A DNA stretch of 8,402 bases from CAZHOV01 sp964534315. Its GTDB lineage: Bacteria > Bacteroidota > Bacteroidia > Chitinophagales > Saprospiraceae. Shown piece after piece: positions 1 through 6,736 of the stretch. The stretch is from the NCBI GenBank assembly GCA_964534315.1, contig CAZHOV010000213.1, forward strand, positions 1-8,402, written 5' to 3'. The notes under the pieces were generated by a model. It searched no databases and was not told the DNA's origin. It saw only the letters and a program-made list of their open reading frames with translations. The stretch's first letter is position 1, and each line of letters opens with the position of its first letter. The translations under genes and the position numbers were made by a program.

Positions 1-1
1 T

Positions 2-136
2 GATATTTGGATAGCTGCAACAGCAAGTGTTTTTGACTTGAAGTTAGTTACCACTAATAAGGATTTTGATCATTTAGAAGAGGAATACGTAGACTTATTA
101 TACATTTCTTTAGAAGAGCTAACCTCTCATAAGTAG
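2..136 (+). CDS. VapC-like PIN-domain toxin, C-terminal end (partial)
   Basis: This is the last 44 codons of a gene that begins before the window, ending at TAG. The residues match the C-terminal half of PIN-domain ribonucleases of the VapC type: an acidic residue followed by IWIAATA, then a hydrophobic strand (LKLVTTN) and the KDFDHL signature. In this family the Asp before IWIAA and the Asp of the TNxxDF motif help form the Mg2+-binding acidic cluster that cuts RNA, classically initiator tRNA or rRNA. A VapB-type antitoxin gene would be expected just upstream, outside the window, so the pairing cannot be checked here. The toxin half present looks undamaged. No complete fold can be seen, so the substrate is unknown. 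Toxin-antitoxin genes are common in variable regions, which fits the relics downstream. Confidence 0.75.
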   Translation, partial: DIWIAATASVFDLKLVTTNKDFDHLEEEYVDLLYISLEELTSHK

Positions 137-314
137 CCTGGTGCCAACATAAACTACGGCGACCATAGCCGGTGTGAATGCTTATTCAAAACAGTAAAAA
201 TCTAGAGAATGGGAATGGATGCGATCAAGGTGATTGACGAACTTTCCGACTACGGCGCGTAGCATTCCCGTAGGAAAAGGCTATCAGAAAAGAATTCAAT
301 ATAGAGACAGCGTT

Positions 315-596
315 ATGGCAGTTAACGTGCAAGAGGTAATTGATAGCTACAGAGACTTTCAAGCAATTATTTGGGCTGCTAATTTACATATTGGGGGAAA
401 AGGAATAATGGGAAATAAGTGGACAAAAGAAGGAGTTAAAAGCATGAGTGAATATTTGGGACAATATTATTCACTTTACAGAATAGCTATTGATTCAAAA
501 AGAAGAAAGAATGATGAAATGTTTTTTCAAGAATTTGTAATTACAGATTCGAGAAATCTTATTGACCCAAAGTATCTAGAATTAAATTGCCATTAA
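315..596 (+). CDS. small hypothetical protein (93 aa)
   Basis: The ORF encodes about 93 residues from the ATG at 315. The same frame is open back to a TTG at 234, which would add 27 residues and give 120 aa. ATG is preferred because the upstream residues look less protein-like, but neither start has a clear ribosome binding site. The product is soluble, mixed alpha/beta in character and rich in Lys, Tyr and Ile. It has no signal peptide, no membrane segment and no motif I recognise. The region before it contains a 17-codon frame (209-262) that ends in TAG inside the same sequence, so the ORF may be the 3' remnant of a larger gene whose 5' part has decayed. It does not overlap the PIN gene and has no obvious operon partner. 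No function is proposed. Confidence 0.4.
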   Translation: MAVNVQEVIDSYRDFQAIIWAANLHIGGKGIMGNKWTKEGVKSMSEYLGQYYSLYRIAIDSKRRKNDEMFFQEFVITDSRNLIDPKYLELNCH

Positions 597-605
597 ATTG
601 AGAGC

Positions 606-654
606 CTGCTGAGAGTCGAGTAGGCAAAGGGGAACTTCCCCCCTAACCTCTCAT
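606..654 (-). other. possible 3' tail (domain VI-like) of a group II intron, relic
   Basis: Read on the minus strand, the segment runs GAGAGG, a G-rich/C-rich hairpin (arms GGGG and CCCC), then TTTGCCTACTCGAC. Group II introns typically end with a domain VI of this order (GAGAGG, short GC hairpin, CTACTCGAC just before the splice site). The element would be a 3' remnant only: no reverse transcriptase frame is found in the following 450 bases. The hairpin that would be domain V (655-684) lacks the AGC catalytic triad and a GNRA loop, so this is at best degenerate. The match is from memory of the consensus, not from a covariance search. Confidence 0.3.
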
Positions 655-684
655 ACCTGTGTGCCGAAGCACTTCGGTGCGCAG
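655..684 (+). repeat. 14-bp-stem hairpin
   Basis: Arms 655-668 and 671-684 form 14 consecutive pairs if the plus strand is transcribed, with three G-U wobbles; on the minus strand those wobbles become A-C mismatches. This suggests that any structured RNA is read from the plus strand. It lies 58 bases after the stop codon of the small ORF and has no run of T after it, so it is not a typical intrinsic terminator, although it could stabilise or end that transcript. Confidence 0.55.
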
Positions 685-995
685 GCACAGAACTATTGAC
701 GTGTTACCTCCCTCCAGAGCGCCGCCAGCATCAAAACTTCTTAATAAGCCTGTTTTATAACATAGCATCTGAAGCCAAAAGGTTGGTCAATCAGCTTTAT
801 AAGTAGTGCCCATAACCCCAAAAACCCTCTAAATTACCTCCTTAAAAATTTGATTCTTGCTCCATTTAGCTGTATTTTAACTGCTTTCGAACTAAAATAG
901 GAGTTGATTTACTTAACTATAGAGCCTCACCAACTCAAACGAATGGGATACTTTGCCCATAACTGTGGAAGATAAGCTGGCGGCTCCGTCCAATA

Positions 996-1032
996 GTCAG
1001 CTAATCGCAAGCTACGCCTGCGATTAGCTGAC
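996..1032. repeat. perfect 14-bp inverted repeat, 9-nt loop
   Basis: Arm 996-1009 is the exact reverse complement of 1019-1032, and the flanking A995/T1033 extends it to 15 bp. The loop is 1010-1018. It lies about 80 bp upstream of the frameshifted membrane-protein gene. There is no T-run on either side, so a terminator role is weak. It could be a palindromic repeat element or a cruciform-type recombination site. Confidence 0.8.
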
Positions 1033-1113
1033 TTAATGTTGTTAAGCATTAAAGACGAACTATTAGAAAAATAGTGCCGATCCATTGTTGCCTAAAAAAC
1101 TAAAAGAAGAACC

Positions 1114-1943
1114 ATGAAAATGATTCAGCCGTATAGTTTTCTGTTTTACATTTTAGCGATCGTTCTGTCCTTTTTTATTGGGATGCTATTCGCAGGCTTT
1201 GTTGAGGCCGGCAAAAATCAAGGGCTTGCCGGAGGTGCTATTGTCTTTGGTTATGGTGTGATGGGAGCGGGCTTAGGATTAATCGTATCTCTCCTTATTG
1301 CGTATAAGGCAAATAGAAAAATCATTATCAGGCTCAATCTAATCTTGGCCCTGATTATCACTGGCCTCTTCCTATATACCCATTTTAAATACAAGGAAAG
1401 ACAAAAACAAAAGGTAGGCATTAATGAAAAAATAGATCGTTCAACAATACCGACAGTATCACTTTTGGAAGAGTTCAAAATGGCGGTGTTGAAATCACAA
1501 CGGCACCACCTTATTTAGTGCCTGAACATATGAAATTAGATTATGACGTACTTATGTTCAACGTAATTTCAGTCACTCAAGATTTTATTGAAATTGAAGT
1601 AAATAAACATACTGAGCAAACAGCCTATATAAGAAAAACAAGTGGAAATTTTCAACCTTGGCCTGAGTTTTTCCTAAGCGTCAATAGTATTGAATTTATA
1701 AACCCAGAGTCACAAAGTGTTCATATTAAACCTTTAGAAAATGCAGCCGAGATAAACGTAAAATATCAGTTTATGCGTCCATTAAAAGTAAGGCGGGAAT
1801 GGATGTATGTTTCTTTGCTGAATGATAATCACAACAACGTTGGAAAAGGTTGGATTAAATGGAATGACAACGGTGTACCTATGACAGGGACATGGGTCAT
1901 GTCAAGTGTTCTTGGTCGGAGAGATGTGATAATGGTGTGGTAA
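1114..1943 (+). pseudogene. membrane-anchored hypothetical protein, broken by a one-base frameshift
   Basis: Two ORFs, 1114-1518 and 1518-1943, are halves of one gene. The second frame is open upstream of its apparent GTG and reads NGGVEITTAPPYLVPEH, continuing naturally from the EEF of the first frame. Adding one A to the AAAA run at 1477-1480 restores a single protein of about 276 residues. In it, three membrane helices lie at about residues 8-29, 41-65 and 71-91, followed by a basic stretch and a soluble C-terminal domain of about 170 residues. That domain ends with a WMYVSLLNDN...GKGWIKW stretch resembling a bacterial SH3-like strand pattern; this is a weak inference. The ATG at 1114 follows an A/G-rich AAAAGAAGAA segment. 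The gene is broken unless the frameshift is a sequencing error or programmed. The function is unknown. Confidence 0.75.
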
Positions 1944-1986
1944 CCAAAATTATTACCTATCTTCATCAAGGAAGCAAAATTACACT

Positions 1987-2107
1987 ATGAAATCTTCTTT
2001 ATTATTTTGGATCGCTTTCTTGGGTAGTTTTTACCATTCCTTTGCGGGAAACGGAGGCTTATAAACGTTATTTGCAGCGCTATTACCCTGGGAAATTAAG
2101 TAGGTAG
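1987..2107 (+). pseudogene. relic of a secreted protein: signal peptide plus out-of-frame tail
   Basis: The ATG at 1987 opens 25 codons with a clear signal peptide (a hydrophobic core LLLFWIAFLGSF and a possible cleavage site after FAG) before TAA at 2062-2064. In the +1 frame, 2048-2107 reads ETEAYKRYLQRYYPGKLSR and then TAG, which is strongly protein-like. The simplest reading is a short gene carrying a frameshift near 2046-2050, or the two ends of a deleted gene. It begins 43 bases after the preceding broken gene. No family is recognised. Confidence 0.45.
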
Positions 2108-2155
2108 GAATCCATCAGGATAATAATCATAGCTTACTAACTAAATTGAACCATT

Positions 2156-2361
2156 ATGAAATATTTAATACCTCCTTTACTCCTCTTCGCTAGCAATAGA
2201 GTTTTAACGGAATATCTATCAATTTATACGGACGCCGCAGTGTTGAAGGTCTACTAACAGATAATAAAATAGATTTCAGCTTCTTAAAACCGGGCGTTTA
2301 TTTCTTAAAAATATATTACTCAGGAAAATTGGAATTCATTCAAAAAATCATTAAAATTTGA
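2156..2361 (+). pseudogene. relic of a type IX secretion cargo protein: signal peptide joined to type A sorting domain
   Basis: The ATG at 2156 starts a signal-peptide-like MKYLIPPLLLFAS. From 2200 onward, in a different frame, the sequence reads GISINLYGRR, then VEGLLTDNKIDFS, FLKPGVYFLKIYY and IQKIIKI before TGA at 2359-2361. That order (I.LYGRR, then N.IDFS.LKPGVYFLKI, then a KII.K end) is the hallmark of the T9SS type A C-terminal sorting domain, which directs folded proteins across the outer membrane of Bacteroidota. The whole passenger domain is missing and the two ends are out of frame, so an internal deletion has left only the export signals. The fragment cannot make a product as it stands. 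Confidence 0.7.
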
Positions 2362-2383
2362 ATTTTAACATGACCTAAACCTT

Positions 2384-3256
2384 ATGACAAAGCAACAAGC
2401 ATTTGAACAACTGGAAAAGAAATCCTCAGGTATTCCTTTCGATGCAGTTGAATACCTTTATAATCACGAACAGGACCCCGAAATTGAACAGAAAATCATC
2501 TTCTACCTAGAGAATGCCTACAATGAAGATCTCTTGTACGACCCCAAAATGGGATACTCCCAAGCACCGCTGTGGTATGCTATAGTGGCAGAAAATCACA
2601 TCAGCGAATCATATATTGATCCCCTGATCAGACTATTCACCACGACAACAGATGATTGGGATCTGCTGTATGAACAGGGTAGTTACCTTATCGCCAAAAC
2701 TTGTGAAGTCCTGGGCGATACCGCGGTAAAAAGGTATATGGATGCCATAGAAGAACAGATCAAACAAGATACCAGATTTCCTTATCTGTTCCTTTACGAA
2801 TGCCTCCAATTTGCGGATAAAGAAAAGTATAAAGATCAGGTTTTGCGGTTTCTGGAAAATCCGGAAGTCAGATGGCTCGATCCCCTTGTCTCGGAATTGG
2901 GAGCCCAACAGTTTCATTATACCTTACCTCGATTAAAGGAACTTCTGGACTATTTTACCAGCAAAAAGGAAGATTGGTTGGATGAGTACCAAATTGCAGA
3001 AATCCAGGAAAGCATAGATTATCTGGATCCTATTCAATCAGCAATGACCCGAACTTTGAGGAAATCCTATTATCAGTCGCGTGGCGATTGGAAACCCCAC
3101 TATCAAAACATGGAGCGGCTCTTTAATCTGGAGGAAAAGGAGCTTCCCACGCCCCCTGAAACGATCGAAAAAAAGAAAAAAGTGGGTAGGAATGAGCCCT
3201 GCCCTTGCGGGTCGGGTAAGAAATATAAAAAATGCTGCTGGCCGGACTATAATTAA
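2384..3256 (+). CDS. SEC-C motif protein (290 aa)
   Basis: An intact ORF from the ATG at 2384 to TAA. The last 24 residues carry a SEC-C motif: VGRNEPCPCGSG, a Lys/Tyr spacer and CC, giving CxC-x8-CC with Cys273, 275, 284 and 285. This motif binds zinc and in SecA contacts SecB and ribosomes; it also ends many unrelated bacterial proteins, where it probably mediates protein or nucleic-acid contacts. The first 245 residues are acidic, helical and repeat-like (paired helices such as YIDPLIRLF and RFLENPEVRWLDPLVSEL), in the style of HEAT-like scaffolds, and a linker rich in Pro/Glu/Lys joins them to the motif. There is no signal peptide, so it is cytoplasmic. The next gene starts 17 bases later on the same strand, so the two may be co-transcribed. 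The role of the N-terminal domain is not known. Confidence 0.85.
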   Translation: MTKQQAFEQLEKKSSGIPFDAVEYLYNHEQDPEIEQKIIFYLENAYNEDLLYDPKMGYSQAPLWYAIVAENHISESYIDPLIRLFTTTTDDWDLLYEQGSYLIAKTCEVLGDTAVKRYMDAIEEQIKQDTRFPYLFLYECLQFADKEKYKDQVLRFLENPEVRWLDPLVSELGAQQFHYTLPRLKELLDYFTSKKEDWLDEYQIAEIQESIDYLDPIQSAMTRTLRKSYYQSRGDWKPHYQNMERLFNLEEKELPTPPETIEKKKKVGRNEPCPCGSGKKYKKCCWPDYN

Positions 3257-3273
3257 TTTAACTATTTTGTAAA

Positions 3274-4902
3274 ATGCAATCAATACTTTTACTTTTACTA
3301 ATTCTTATTTCTATCTATAGCTGTGCGCAAAACAAGACCAATAATAAAATTTCTCCCTCCGAAATAAATAAAAAATACAACTTCAAACCTTTGTCCTATA
3401 CCCCGATACCCGAAGGGTTAAAAGAAGAACTGCTTATCCCCTTTTACAAAAACGGGAAGTATTATTTTTCAAACTACGAAGGCGAAATTATTGATCAACA
3501 AGCATGGTCTGATATAAGATTCATCAAACATCAATTTTTCTGGGGAAAGAAAGATACTAGCTGGTACTTGTACCGCCTCCCCGATCAACTTTTAATAGAT
3601 CGGCCATTTACTAATGAAGAAATAAAAAGCATCCTTCTCGACGTTGAACAAGAACATCCAACAGCAACTATCTACAGTATCGTTCTGAAAAAAACGATAG
3701 ATCTATCCGAAGTTGTAGAAACCAGCACGGAAAATGCAGAAGTAACCGCATTAAGCTACAAAGAGAATCTGGTAACGCTGAAAGAAAAGTACTATTTCTC
3801 CGAACTCACCCAAGAACCAGTAACCATCTCTTACCTCGCTCCGGATCAGTCTGCTCTCAGGCAAATACAGGAGTTTAAGAAAAGTAACTTTTCTAAGGAA
3901 ACCGGTGTTCCTTATATCAGGACCTTAAATACCAGCCTGGATTATTGCCTGATCAATAAAAAGGGAGAAGTAGCCTTTCAAAACTGTTTTCATGATATTA
4001 AACCACTTAACCAACATTTTGTGGCCCTTGTCAATAAGGAGGGCAAAATGGCGTTGGGAAATGTGCAAACCAACACCGTTTATAAGTTTCTATCCGACAA
4101 TATTCAAACGGTCTATCCTTGCACACAAACCTTTAAGGCAAGCATTCAGGAAAAGGACACCAAACAATGGTATCAACTAAATGCCGACGGTAGCTACATC
4201 GTAATTAGTAGTTCGGATGAAATAGCCTGCAAAAAGGATCAACAAGACCGACAAAAAACCAATGAACAAGAGGATATCAAAAGAAAGGCTACCTATTTCA
4301 AAAAAGATGGAAAATACGGGGTCAAAGGGCCCGATGGCAACACTATTCTGGAGCCTTCCCTGCAAAATCCGCCAACTATCCTGAATGACATCGGTTGGAT
4401 TTGCATCAAAGAACGGCCCGAATACGGAATACTCGATTTTACCGGAAATTGGGTCTTCCCGATGGAAAATCGCAGGGTATTCTACGCCGGAAACGCTGCT
4501 TACCAACGCTATTCTTTTGAATTATATGAAAAGGAATATCGATGCATTTTTAACGAAAAGATGGAACTCCTACTCGAAAAACCTTTTATTTTTCTCCCGA
4601 TAGAGCAGTATGAATGGATGGCCATAGATGAAGAACTCCGTCCGGATAACAAAGAACAACTTCGACGTCCTTTACTATTTCAGCCATTTTATGTGCTTTC
4701 GCACAAGGGCTACGGGCATATTTTTACCGCAGATGGAACCTACATTTCCTCTCACAAAGGCAATTACAATGAAAATATCTCGCTTATGGGGCTTCCACGG
4801 AGCGAACAATACCGCTTCTATTTTGTCCCGATCGGAATGTTTGTCGATAACGGAACTGAATATTATGTACGACTAACAGACGGTTTTGAATATAGGGAAT
4901 AA
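3274..4902 (+). CDS. WG-repeat-like lipoprotein (542 aa)
   Basis: An intact ORF starting at the ATG at 3274, placed just ahead of a lipoprotein signal peptide: a run of Leu/Ile and then IYSC with Cys17 as the lipidated residue. No acidic export signal follows the Cys (AQNKTNN), so a periplasm-facing location is more likely than the cell surface. The body contains degenerate KxGKxG...G...P blocks typical of WG beta-propeller repeats, at about residues 57-112, 225-305 and 342-395; the clearest is KKDGKYGVKGPDG followed by YGILDFTGNWVFP. WG-repeat proteins of Bacteroidota are usually binding or scaffold proteins of unknown ligand, with no catalytic residues. It follows the SEC-C gene by 17 bases. 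The 3' end is followed at once by a truncated oxidoreductase gene, but the C-terminus itself looks natural. Confidence 0.8.
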   Translation: MQSILLLLLILISIYSCAQNKTNNKISPSEINKKYNFKPLSYTPIPEGLKEELLIPFYKNGKYYFSNYEGEIIDQQAWSDIRFIKHQFFWGKKDTSWYLYRLPDQLLIDRPFTNEEIKSILLDVEQEHPTATIYSIVLKKTIDLSEVVETSTENAEVTALSYKENLVTLKEKYYFSELTQEPVTISYLAPDQSALRQIQEFKKSNFSKETGVPYIRTLNTSLDYCLINKKGEVAFQNCFHDIKPLNQHFVALVNKEGKMALGNVQTNTVYKFLSDNIQTVYPCTQTFKASIQEKDTKQWYQLNADGSYIVISSSDEIACKKDQQDRQKTNEQEDIKRKATYFKKDGKYGVKGPDGNTILEPSLQNPPTILNDIGWICIKERPEYGILDFTGNWVFPMENRRVFYAGNAAYQRYSFELYEKEYRCIFNEKMELLLEKPFIFLPIEQYEWMAIDEELRPDNKEQLRRPLLFQPFYVLSHKGYGHIFTADGTYISSHKGNYNENISLMGLPRSEQYRFYFVPIGMFVDNGTEYYVRLTDGFEYRE

Positions 4903-4907
4903 AAAAT

Positions 4908-5467
4908 AGCATTCACGGAGCGGGGGGCGCTGTGGGGACGGCGCTGGTCCAATTGGGGCGGCTAAAAGCCTCAAAATGTTCGGAACAGCATCTAAACCCA
5001 AGCACGAATTATTGAAAAAAGAAGGGATCATTCCGATCGATTACAAAACCGAGGATTTTGTAGAACGAATTAAAGCGGAAACCGAAGATGGCGTAGATGC
5101 CGTCTTCGACGCCATCGGCGGCGATCATTTTAAGCGCTCTTTAACGTGCTTAAAAAAAGGCGGCACACTGGTCGCCTATGGCTTCTATAATGCCGGAACG
5201 GGAAAAGGCGGCAACATCCCCGTTGATTTTTTGAAGGTTTAACTTTGGAATATTTTGCCCAACGGCCGACGCTCCACTTTTTACGCCATCAAGCCCGATC
5301 AATCCCTGGCCGATGATCTGGTCATCCTGTTCGACCTCCTTTCTAAAGGCCAGATCGACCCGGTCATTGATCGGGTAATGCCTTTGGAAGACGCCCCTAA
5401 AGCCCATGAGTTGATCGATAAAGCGGCAGTGAAGGGGAAGATTGTGTTGAGTAACATGAGTTCCTGA
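4908..5467 (+). pseudogene. MDR-family alcohol dehydrogenase/quinone oxidoreductase, decayed 3' part
   Basis: Translation begins abruptly inside the Rossmann domain: SIHGAGGAVGTALVQLG (from 4908), matching the NAD(P)H-binding AxxGxxG motif of medium-chain reductases of the quinone oxidoreductase branch. The frame shifts in the GGGG run at 4955-4958 (one G missing) and then continues as KMFGTASKPKHELL, VDAVFDAIGGDHFK and KKGGTLVAYGFY. An in-frame TAA interrupts it at 5240-5242, after which it resumes as NILPNGRRSTFYAIKPDQS and ends with PLEDAPKAHELID...KIVL before TGA. The N-terminal GroES-like substrate domain, about 140-150 residues, is absent. The reading begins only 5 bases after the lipoprotein stop, which looks like a deletion junction. 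Family enzymes reduce quinones or alkenals with NADPH; this copy cannot. Confidence 0.85.
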
Positions 5468-5724
5468 TGCAAAGGGGAATTACCAGAAAAAGATGGTGGA
5501 TCGTATAAGAAGAACCTTTAGGAGAACTAAACTGATCCATGATAAGCACATTTTTTATGGTGTAAAGTTTTGGATACGGAAAAATGATTATCCTAAAGAA
5601 TGTCTCTAAAGAAATGCCTGGTTTGGAATCTTTTGTGGGAGGTACAGCCATCTTTGGACTTCCCTTCGCCTATGGGCGTAACAGGAGGTTTATTAGTATC
5701 CCCATATTTGAACGTATCGGTTAA
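5460..5724 (+). pseudogene. possible coding relic in two frames (unrecognised)
   Basis: Frame one (5460-5609) contains an ATG at 5493 and reads MVDRIRRTFRRTKLIHDKH and then FYGVKFWIRKNDYPK. Frame two (ATG at 5584, TAA at 5722-5724) reads MIILKNVSKEMPGLESFVGG and then LPFAYGRNRRFISIPIFERIG. Inserting one base in the AAAGAA stretch near 5595-5600 would join them as DYPKNVSKEMPG. Both halves look more like protein than chance, but no family is recognised. The second half stops exactly one base before the convergent regulator gene ends at 5725. A short C-terminal remnant of a lost gene is the best guess. Confidence 0.3.
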
Positions 5725-6642
5725 TCAGACACACCCTAGTACTAACTTATACCCTACCCCACGAATATTTACAATTTTCAGACTCCCATCGGCCTCCAGC
5801 TTTTTACGCAACTTAGAAATATAAACATCCAACGTCCTCCCTACATAACCACCTTCATCGCCCCAAACCTTTTGGAGGATTACTTCTCGCTCAACGGGAG
5901 TATTGGCATGTGCATGAAGTAGAGCAAGTAATTCAGCTTCTTTTCCTGAAAGGGCTATTTGTTCGTTTTCATAAGCAAGGGTCATACTCTTTTGATCAAA
6001 TTTAAAGGCCCCAATCGAGATCCAATTTGGATGGTTTTGCCCAGCCGGATGGTTTGGTGTAGAGGGTTTTTTTCTCTTTTTGTAGTAACCAATAAACCCT
6101 AGGAACAGAAGTACTGGCACCATCAAAGCGGCCCATTTCAATGGATTCCCTTTTTGGGTATTAGGGGGCTTAACGGAAGCCTCATTTTCTGTTTTTTCTT
6201 CCTCCAATAAGGTGATCAACAGACTATAACAATCTTTGGGGAGAATTCTTCCCGTGCATGGAATCATATTATAATTCATGGCATCCCTGACCAAAAAACT
6301 ATGCACCACTTCTCTGGTTTCACATTGCTCTATCTCTACCAGGTATCCAATTGCCACATGGTTTTCCTTCAAAACGCCCAAAATTATAGAGACCACCTCC
6401 TCAGGATCGAAGCTAAAATCCAGTTCAAAGGGGATCTTGTATTGCTGTCCCTCCTTTTCAATAGGAAGGATCCGCGACTGCTCATCTCCTAAACAGGTCA
6501 ATACTTCATGTCCGATCATGCGCATCACCACCTTAATCTGCTTCTCCCTGATCTCCTCTTGTGCAGAGCTATTTGCTGCTAAAACCAGTAAACAACTGAT
6601 AAGCAGAAAGAATATTTTTTGAAATCCATATTTAATATTCAT
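5725..6642 (-). CDS. membrane-tethered winged-helix transcriptional regulator (305 aa)
   Basis: The intact ORF begins with a signal peptide (residues 1-27, core FFLLISCLLVLAA, likely cut ANSSA|Q). An extracytoplasmic domain of about 140 residues follows, with four cysteines (50, 107, 129, 138) that could form two disulfides. A single transmembrane helix lies at about 168-187 and ends in the stop-transfer cluster YYKKRKK. A cytoplasmic winged helix of the OmpR/PhoB type fills 208-302: WISIGAFKFD, ALSGKEAELLALL, VILQKVWG, the recognition helix GRTLDVYISKLRKKL (268-282) and the wing IVNIRGVGYKL. There is no receiver domain. This is a one-component sensor with topology opposite to ToxR, in which the DNA-binding domain is N-terminal. 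It would bind DNA from the inner membrane, sensing an unknown periplasmic cue. It is divergent from the TonB-domain gene, and phased direct repeats lie 46-75 bp upstream, suggesting self-regulation and control of that gene. Confidence 0.9.
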   Translation of the reverse strand: MNIKYGFQKIFFLLISCLLVLAANSSAQEEIREKQIKVVMRMIGHEVLTCLGDEQSRILPIEKEGQQYKIPFELDFSFDPEEVVSIILGVLKENHVAIGYLVEIEQCETREVVHSFLVRDAMNYNMIPCTGRILPKDCYSLLITLLEEEKTENEASVKPPNTQKGNPLKWAALMVPVLLFLGFIGYYKKRKKPSTPNHPAGQNHPNWISIGAFKFDQKSMTLAYENEQIALSGKEAELLALLHAHANTPVEREVILQKVWGDEGGYVGRTLDVYISKLRKKLEADGSLKIVNIRGVGYKLVLGCV

Positions 6643-6646
6643 ACTA

Positions 6647-6654
6647 CAAAGCTA
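6647..6654 (-). promoter_or_regulatory. candidate -7 element (TAGCTTTG) of the regulator gene
   Basis: On the minus strand, TAGCTTTG matches the Bacteroidota sigma-ABfr -7 consensus TAnnTTTG exactly. It sits only a few bases before the ATG at 6642, so the transcript would be leaderless or nearly so. A TTTC-like segment about 20 bases further upstream is a weak candidate for the -33 element. Confidence 0.35.
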
Positions 6655-6677
6655 TAAGTTCATAGTCCTTTTGGAAA

Positions 6678-6717
6678 TATTTTACCCCTATTTTACACTA
6701 ATTTACACTATTTTACA
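6678..6717. promoter_or_regulatory. phased 10-bp direct repeats, candidate OmpR/PhoB-type operator
   Basis: Three tandem 10-bp units lie at 6688-6697 (CTATTTTACA), 6698-6707 (CTAATTTACA) and 6708-6717 (CTATTTTACA). The first and third are identical and the second differs at one base. A fourth related unit, TATTTTACCC at 6678-6687, is offset by 11 bp. Repeats at one helical turn are the usual sites of PhoB/OmpR winged-helix dimers, which bind head-to-tail. The array lies 46-75 bp ahead of the regulator gene, which encodes such a domain, so it is the obvious candidate operator. That is inference, not proof. Confidence 0.55.
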
Positions 6718-6736
6718 TTTGAAAGGAGGTAATACA

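Larger units (their letters stand above)
597..1113. other. 517-bp stretch without a convincing gene
   Basis: No reading frame of useful length or recognisable protein similarity is seen on either strand; all frames are broken by frequent stops. What it holds is structural: a group II intron-like tail on the minus strand near 606-654, a 14-bp-stem hairpin at 655-684, a 14-bp perfect inverted repeat at 996-1032, and two copies of the 10-mer TGCCCATAAC (807-816 and 954-963). It reads like the scar of several past insertions and deletions. Confidence 0.6.

Noticed and set aside
209..262. 17-codon frame MGMDAIKVIDELSDYGA before the small ORF.
   Set aside because: Too short to support, with no clear ribosome binding site. 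It may be a remnant of the 5' part of the neighbouring gene.
119..664. 13-bp direct repeat CTAACCTCTCATA at 119-131 and 642-654, followed in both places by a CCTG..GTGCC block.
   Set aside because: One 13-mer pair is expected by chance about every other window of this size, and similarity does not extend beyond some 25 bp. It could be an eroded repeat but cannot be supported.
655..684. Hairpin as an intrinsic terminator of the small ORF.
   Set aside because: There is no T-run after the stem; the sequence that follows is CACAGAACTA.
911..1047. Possible integron attC site: ACTTAAC at 911-917 and GTTAAGC at 1041-1047 enclose the inverted repeat within a plausible length.
   Set aside because: The inner arms next to the two core boxes are not complementary, and the perfect inverted repeat is not arranged like attC arms. 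No integrase or cassette structure is visible.
4177..4506. Minus-strand frame of 109 codons inside the WG-like lipoprotein gene.
   Set aside because: It is antisense to a well-supported gene and shows no motif.
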